In this document: piece after piece, positions 60,548 through 64,000 of the stretch
Layout of the letters: each line of letters starts with the position of its first letter
Position numbering within the stretch: position 1 is the stretch's first letter
Source of the DNA: CBFFRJ01 sp051486985
GTDB taxonomy: Bacteria; Pseudomonadota; Gammaproteobacteria; Enterobacterales; Enterobacteriaceae
Assembly (NCBI RefSeq): GCF_051486985.1
Contig: NZ_JAHVDV010000001.1
Span: 275,278 to 339,277 of the forward strand
Length of the DNA stretch: 64,000 nucleotides
Direction of reading: 5' to 3'
Position numbers and translations under genes: made by a program
The notes under the pieces: generated by a model
What the model was told of the DNA's origin: nothing
The model's database searches: none
Seen by the model: the letters and a program-made list of their open reading frames with translations, nothing else

Positions 60548-61437
60548 TATTCCACCCCCGCATTAATGGCGCGGCGAATGCCATCGCCAAGCAGATTGAC
60601 AAGCAATACGCTGAGCATGATGGCCGCACCCGGGAGCATGACCGTCCAGGGGGCGACATAAATAAGTTCAAGGGCGTCCCCCAGCATGGCGCCCCATTCC
60701 GGCGAGGGGAGCTGTGCGCCAAGATCAAGGAAGCCAAGTGCGGCAATGTCCAGAATGGCAATGGAAAGCGAACGGGTCGTTTCAGTGACCAGTCCGGACG
60801 TCATATTGGGCAGCACAGCAAACCATAAAATATTTAAGGTGGAAGCACCGTCGAGACGAGCCGCAATGACGTACTCCTTCTCCAGTTCGTCATGCACCAT
60901 GCTGTAAACCGAGCGCACCATTCGCGGCAGGATAGCCAGCCACACGGCGAACATGGCATGAGAAAGATGGGGACCGGCAAAAGCGACCACAATGATGGCC
61001 AGTAAGAGCGACGGAATCGACAGCAGGGTATCGAGAATATGGTTGAGCACAGCAGAACGCAGACCGTGCGTCGCACCCGCAATGACGCCCAGGAGAAGTC
61101 CGCACAGGGTCGCAGCGAGCGTGACGAGGAAAGCGCCGCCCACCGTTGGCGCCGCACCGCTGAGCAGGCGACTGAGAACATCACGGCCTAAATCATCCGT
61201 ACCCAGGAAGAAAGAGACCTCACCGTAACGAGACCATGACGGCGGAAGCAACTGATAGCCCAGAAACTGCTGATCGATGCCGTAAGGGGCAAACCACTTG
61301 CCGAACAGGCACAGCAGGATTAGCCCGGCGCAGCCATACAGCCCAACCATAGCGGGGGTGTCGCTATAAAATTTACGCCAGACCATACGCAAGGCGCCCG
61401 GCGGGCGTTTTTCGCTATAAACATTATCGTAGGGCAT
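60547..61437 (-). CDS. sapC: SapC, permease of the Sap ABC transporter
   Basis: 296 residues, the full E. coli length, with about six membrane segments and the EAA-loop region AARLDGASTLNILWFAVLPN. The coding sequence is intact. Immediately upstream the usual overlap with the end of sapB (E. coli WYALR stop) is kept only for the YALR-stop bases that are also the sapC start; the next bases no longer read as SapB. The gene has therefore lost its operon promoter and depends on DNA from the inserted prophage. Confidence 0.97.
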   Translation of the reverse strand: MPYDNVYSEKRPPGALRMVWRKFYSDTPAMVGLYGCAGLILLCLFGKWFAPYGIDQQFLGYQLLPPSWSRYGEVSFFLGTDDLGRDVLSRLLSGAAPTVGGAFLVTLAATLCGLLLGVIAGATHGLRSAVLNHILDTLLSIPSLLLAIIVVAFAGPHLSHAMFAVWLAILPRMVRSVYSMVHDELEKEYVIAARLDGASTLNILWFAVLPNMTSGLVTETTRSLSIAILDIAALGFLDLGAQLPSPEWGAMLGDALELIYVAPWTVMLPGAAIMLSVLLVNLLGDGIRRAINAGVE

Positions 61438-61613
61438 ATGAACCCGCTTTATCTTTATTAATCATGATTTACTTCTATTCATTTTTCTCTGGTGTACCGC
61501 AACTCAGCTGCCTATTGATGCTTTAAATTCGTTTAATCTGGATCATCGTGAAGGTTTTCAATTTACCCGCTTTGTGTACACTAATGTGTATATATTCCTG
61601 CGGGGTGTACACA
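61438..61613. mobile_element. prophage/host junction region with repeated GTGTACAC motifs
   Basis: The host match ends at the sapC start and the integrase begins near 61614, so the left attachment site should lie in or near here, possibly reaching into the sapC start codons. Two copies of the palindrome GTGTACAC, at 61574-61581 and 61605-61612, are 31 bases apart (about three helix turns), with a related GTGTATAT between them (61586-61593). They may be arm-type integrase or excisionase sites. The exact core cannot be fixed without the other end. Confidence 0.6.
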
Positions 61614-62801
61614 TTGCTCACCGACACAAAACTTAGAAAAGTTCTTGGCAAAAAAAGAGACAAAATTGAAGTCATTTCAGATGCTCACGGCCTTAATGCC
61701 CGGTTGTCTGTCACCGGCAGTATAACATTCTTTTACCGCTACAGATGGGAAGGGAAAGCAGCTCAACTGACGATTGGCGATTATCCAACCGTATCGCTAT
61801 CTCACGCAAGGGAGCGCCGTCAGCAGTTCAGGGCGTGGCTGACTGAAGGATTTGATCCACGGCGCCAGGCAGTGCTTGAGAAGCAGAAAAAAATTGATGC
61901 GCTTTCAGTTAAAGAAGCATTCGATTACTGGGAGAAGTTTTACTGTATCCCCGAGGGGTTGGTGAAGATCAAGGTTAACCGCCGGGACTTCAACAATCAT
62001 ATCGCGCCGGTGCTCGGGAATATGATTGTTGACCAGACCACTAAGGCACACTGGCTTAGTCTATTTGACGACATGGGTAGGCGAGTGGTTACAGGGCAAA
62101 TGCTTGGATTGATGCAGCGTGCATTCCGTTTCTGCTCTAACAGGGGGGTCATTAACCTAAATCCTTTAGAAAGCCTTCGTCGTTCAGATGTAGGTCTCTC
62201 TGCAGCAGTTAAGGATCGCAGGCTGAGCGATGAAGAAATTAAAACTGTTTGGAGCGTACTTCCGGAGATGAAGGGGCGGCAGCAATTAATCATGAAGTAT
62301 CTTATCTTGACTGGTTGCAGGAGCACTGAGATAAGGACAGCTAAATGGGAATGGTTCGACTTCGTCGAAAAAACATGGACTATACCAGGGAGCGATTACA
62401 AAACGGGTAAATCGGTTAGGAGAGCCCTTCCGGAGGCCATAGTTAAAATGATGGCATCTATAAAGGAAACATCCGTATCGAAACACATTGTTACAGTGTC
62501 ACGATACAACGGCCCGGAGGATGACAGGCCGCCAATGCAACCGAATGTCGCTTTATTCTCAGCCCAGATTATAGCCAAAACAGGGATGGCCCCGTGGTCA
62601 CTTCACGACCTGAGGAGAACAGTGGCGACGCGTCTGTCTGAATTAGGCGCGCCTCCACATGTAGTTGAGAAATTGCTCGGTCATCATATGGCAGGGGTTA
62701 TGGCGCGGTACAACCTGCATGATTACTTGGACGATCAGAGGCACTGGCTTGCAGTGTGGCAGAGCCATCTTGAAACGCTGATCGGTCAGCCTCTGGTTTG
62801 A
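61614..62801 (+). CDS. int: prophage tyrosine integrase (P4/Gifsy type)
   Basis: 395 residues if translation starts at TTG 61614 (GGGG eight bases upstream; LTDTKLRK start). An N-terminal arm-binding domain (KVLGKKRDKIEVISDAHGLN), a core-binding domain, then the catalytic domain with Arg236 in LTGCRSTEIR, His331 and Arg334 in LHDLRRT, His357 in LLGHHMAG and nucleophile Tyr366. Tyrosine recombinases of this class cut and rejoin att sites. Alternative in-frame starts are GTG 61548, ATG 61584 and GTG 61605. Its codon use is less G+C-rich than its neighbours. Confidence 0.92.
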   Translation: MLTDTKLRKVLGKKRDKIEVISDAHGLNARLSVTGSITFFYRYRWEGKAAQLTIGDYPTVSLSHARERRQQFRAWLTEGFDPRRQAVLEKQKKIDALSVKEAFDYWEKFYCIPEGLVKIKVNRRDFNNHIAPVLGNMIVDQTTKAHWLSLFDDMGRRVVTGQMLGLMQRAFRFCSNRGVINLNPLESLRRSDVGLSAAVKDRRLSDEEIKTVWSVLPEMKGRQQLIMKYLILTGCRSTEIRTAKWEWFDFVEKTWTIPGSDYKTGKSVRRALPEAIVKMMASIKETSVSKHIVTVSRYNGPEDDRPPMQPNVALFSAQIIAKTGMAPWSLHDLRRTVATRLSELGAPPHVVEKLLGHHMAGVMARYNLHDYLDDQRHWLAVWQSHLETLIGQPLV

Positions 62802-63012
62802 TACCTACTTTCTCCTCCCATTCCAGTAGATCAGACAGCCTCCAGCGCTTCGGGCTGCCATTTATTCTCGGCTGCGGGAATGGCTGAGAGAATGAGGCCG
62901 GCATCCGCGATGGCGTGCTCCAGAAATACAGCGTGCTACGTGAGATTTTGTACCTTGAAAGGACGTCACTGGTTATTAAAATCTCAACAGTGGAGTTCGT
63001 TACGTTGTTCAT
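62698..63012 (-). CDS. xis: excisionase-like (AlpA/Xis) DNA-binding protein
   Basis: 104 residues. A winged-helix/MerR-like reading head, DVLSRYKISRSTLYFWS, and PRINGSPKRWRLSDLLEWEEK resemble Gifsy-type excisionases and AlpA proteins. The ATG follows GAGG by six bases. Its C-terminal 30 or so residues are coded opposite the end of int (104 bases overlap), so the two are convergent. The C-terminal part after residue 70 is low-similarity and may be a chance extension. Confidence 0.75.
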   Translation of the reverse strand: MNNVTNSTVEILITSDVLSRYKISRSTLYFWSTPSRMPASFSQPFPQPRINGSPKRWRLSDLLEWEEKVGIKPEADRSAFQDGSATLQASASDRPSNHAGCTAP

Positions 63013-63022
63013 ATCAAGCCTC

Positions 63023-63271
63023 TCAGTTGCATTGCCCTGGAAGATTCCTCAATCTACGAGCGTGAGTCATTGCTGTAGCCACATAGCTACATCTGCGGTT
63101 CACCACCTCCACCCAAACCTTCACGCCTTCAACCCTCACCGTATACGTCTCTTTCATCTTGCTGCGTCCATAGTCGCCGTATCTTTGATGGTGGGCGGCC
63201 AGTGCGATGTCGCATGCCTGGCGCGCCAGCGGAGATTGTTGATTGCCACGGTTAATCAGCCGCACGGTCAT
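63023..63271 (-). CDS. small phage protein, DUF4060-like
   Basis: 82 residues from ATG 63271 (MTVRLINRGNQQSPLARQAC), with SKMKETYTVRVEGVKVWVEV in the middle. It resembles a short lambdoid early-region protein of the DUF4060 type, from memory. The start is chosen because it overlaps the upstream gene by 20 bases, as is usual in packed phage operons; a longer frame to 63451 lies inside that gene. Function unknown. Confidence 0.75.
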   Translation of the reverse strand: MTVRLINRGNQQSPLARQACDIALAAHHQRYGDYGRSKMKETYTVRVEGVKVWVEVVNRRCSYVATAMTHARRLRNLPGQCN

Positions 63272-63878
63272 CTCCTTCAATGCGCTTAAACTCAATAACC
63301 CATACCCACGGGTTGGCCTGCCAGCTTTCTTCGCCATAGATGTGCTGCCATGTCTGGCCGAACCATGACCGGGAAAAATCGGGGTAACCAAACTGCTGGG
63401 ATACCGCGTCGATAGACGGATGACTCGGCGGCGCGCCCTCTGCAATTGCATCCCTCTGGCTGATATCGTTCAGTCGTTCCACGCGCACGTCGGTAATCTC
63501 CAGCAGAATACGGCTGGCCCAGCGCGGCATATGGATTGATGGAGTCCAGCGCACATCCTCAGCTGGCGGCGCGTTCTCGTAGTGCGGTGGCACATGTGCA
63601 GGGTAGTTCGCACGATAAAGCTGTAATTCCGGCGCGCCAGCGCCAGCTTGCGCCCACGTCTCGCGCACCCAAAGTCGGTCCCCTGGCTGGCCGAACGTGC
63701 AAAGCATTGCCGCGAGGCGGCAACCCTCATAGCTGGCCTCGCCGTTTTTACCGCGCACTACCGGGTTTTTCATACCATGCTCATGGGAAAGTTTGATGAT
63801 CCGGCGCGTCTGCGTTTTGCGCCCATCAAGAATGGCCCGCACCATTTCTGAGTTAAAAATCATTCCGCGCTCTTTCAT
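63252..63878 (-). CDS. phage ASCH-type domain protein
   Basis: 208 residues. The motif ILDGRKTQTRRIIK (16-29) and GDRLWVRETWAQ are typical of a family of phage proteins related to the ASCH RNA-binding fold. C-terminal end NPWVWVIEFKRIEG also fits. Role in the phage is unknown; RNA binding is inference from the fold. The ATG overlaps the stop codon of the next upstream gene (ATGA), so it belongs to the same leftward operon. Confidence 0.8.
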   Translation of the reverse strand: MKERGMIFNSEMVRAILDGRKTQTRRIIKLSHEHGMKNPVVRGKNGEASYEGCRLAAMLCTFGQPGDRLWVRETWAQAGAGAPELQLYRANYPAHVPPHYENAPPAEDVRWTPSIHMPRWASRILLEITDVRVERLNDISQRDAIAEGAPPSHPSIDAVSQQFGYPDFSRSWFGQTWQHIYGEESWQANPWVWVIEFKRIEGDDRAAD

Positions 63879-64000
63879 GCTGTACGCTCCGGGTCGTATT
63901 TATCCCAGCAGTTAGCTTCGATATTTCGCAGCAGACGGCGTTCGGCCACCTCATCCACGCTGCGCCCGGTCAGTTCGGCAACCACTTTGTTGTTGTTCCG
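63875..64000 (-). CDS. truncated phage gene, C-terminal 41 residues
   Basis: Reading from the window edge, an open frame ends in LLRNIEANCWDKYDPERTA and a TGA at 63875-63877. The start lies outside the window. The stop overlaps the start of the ASCH-type gene by four bases, which supports it as a real gene. I do not recognise the family. Confidence 0.65.
   Translation of the reverse strand, partial: RNNNKVVAELTGRSVDEVAERRLLRNIEANCWDKYDPERTA

Noticed and set aside
62880..63289. rightward frames after int
   Set aside because: They run opposite the excisionase-like and DUF4060-like genes, which have ribosome sites and phage-type overlaps.

Overview
The window is enterobacterial chromosome, most like the Enterobacter/Lelliottia/Leclercia group. 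Almost every gene matches an Escherichia coli K-12 gene in order, orientation and length, over the stretch from the tyrosine tRNA operon to the sap operon. This assignment rests on recalled E. coli gene order and protein sequences, not on a database search. Differences from K-12 are an RpfF-type fatty-acid signal synthase next to the yciR/pdeR (rpfR) gene, an EmrE-like efflux gene where K-12 has kch, a YkgJ-type cysteine-cluster gene between yciC and ompW, and the end of a lambdoid-type prophage inside the sap operon. K-12 ychG and ycjD are absent.

Layout. 1-850: two tRNA-Tyr genes on the minus strand, their stringent-type promoter, and two 178-bp repeats downstream that each carry a remnant of the tRNA 3' end (with ambiguous N bases). 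851-5450: purU, ychJ, rssA-rssB (turnover of the stress sigma factor RpoS) and galU. 5600-11100: hns, tdk, adhE and ychE. 11877-17462: the oligopeptide permease operon oppABCDF. 17505-24663: yciU, clsA, yciY, the SMR efflux gene, yciI, tonB, yciA, yciB, yciC, the cysteine-cluster gene and ompW. 24746-31476: the complete trp operon (trpLEDCBA, minus strand) with promoter, TrpR operator, leader peptide and attenuator. 31552-37000: rnm-yciO-rluB, btuR-yciK, sohB and yciN. 37387-44894: topA, cysB, three very small genes (ymiA, yciX, a ymiC-like gene) and acnA. 44938-49680: ribA, pgpB, lapA-lapB (LPS control), pyrF-yciH and osmB. 49934-57540: yciT, yciZ, rpfF, rpfR, rnb and yciW. 57674-61437: an ERIC element, fabI, and sapF-sapD-sapC.

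From about 61440 the sequence is foreign. A P4/Gifsy-type tyrosine integrase reads rightward, facing a leftward operon of small phage genes: an excisionase-like gene, a DUF4060-type gene, an ASCH-type gene and a truncated gene running off the window. The junction lies directly at the start codon of sapC, where the end of sapB normally overlaps it. sapA and sapB are not in the window, so the sap operon is interrupted between sapB and sapC.

The two most interesting points are the RpfF/RpfR pair, a complete candidate diffusible-signal-factor synthase and sensor/c-di-GMP enzyme arranged tail to tail, and the prophage that splits the sap (antimicrobial peptide resistance/putrescine export) operon.
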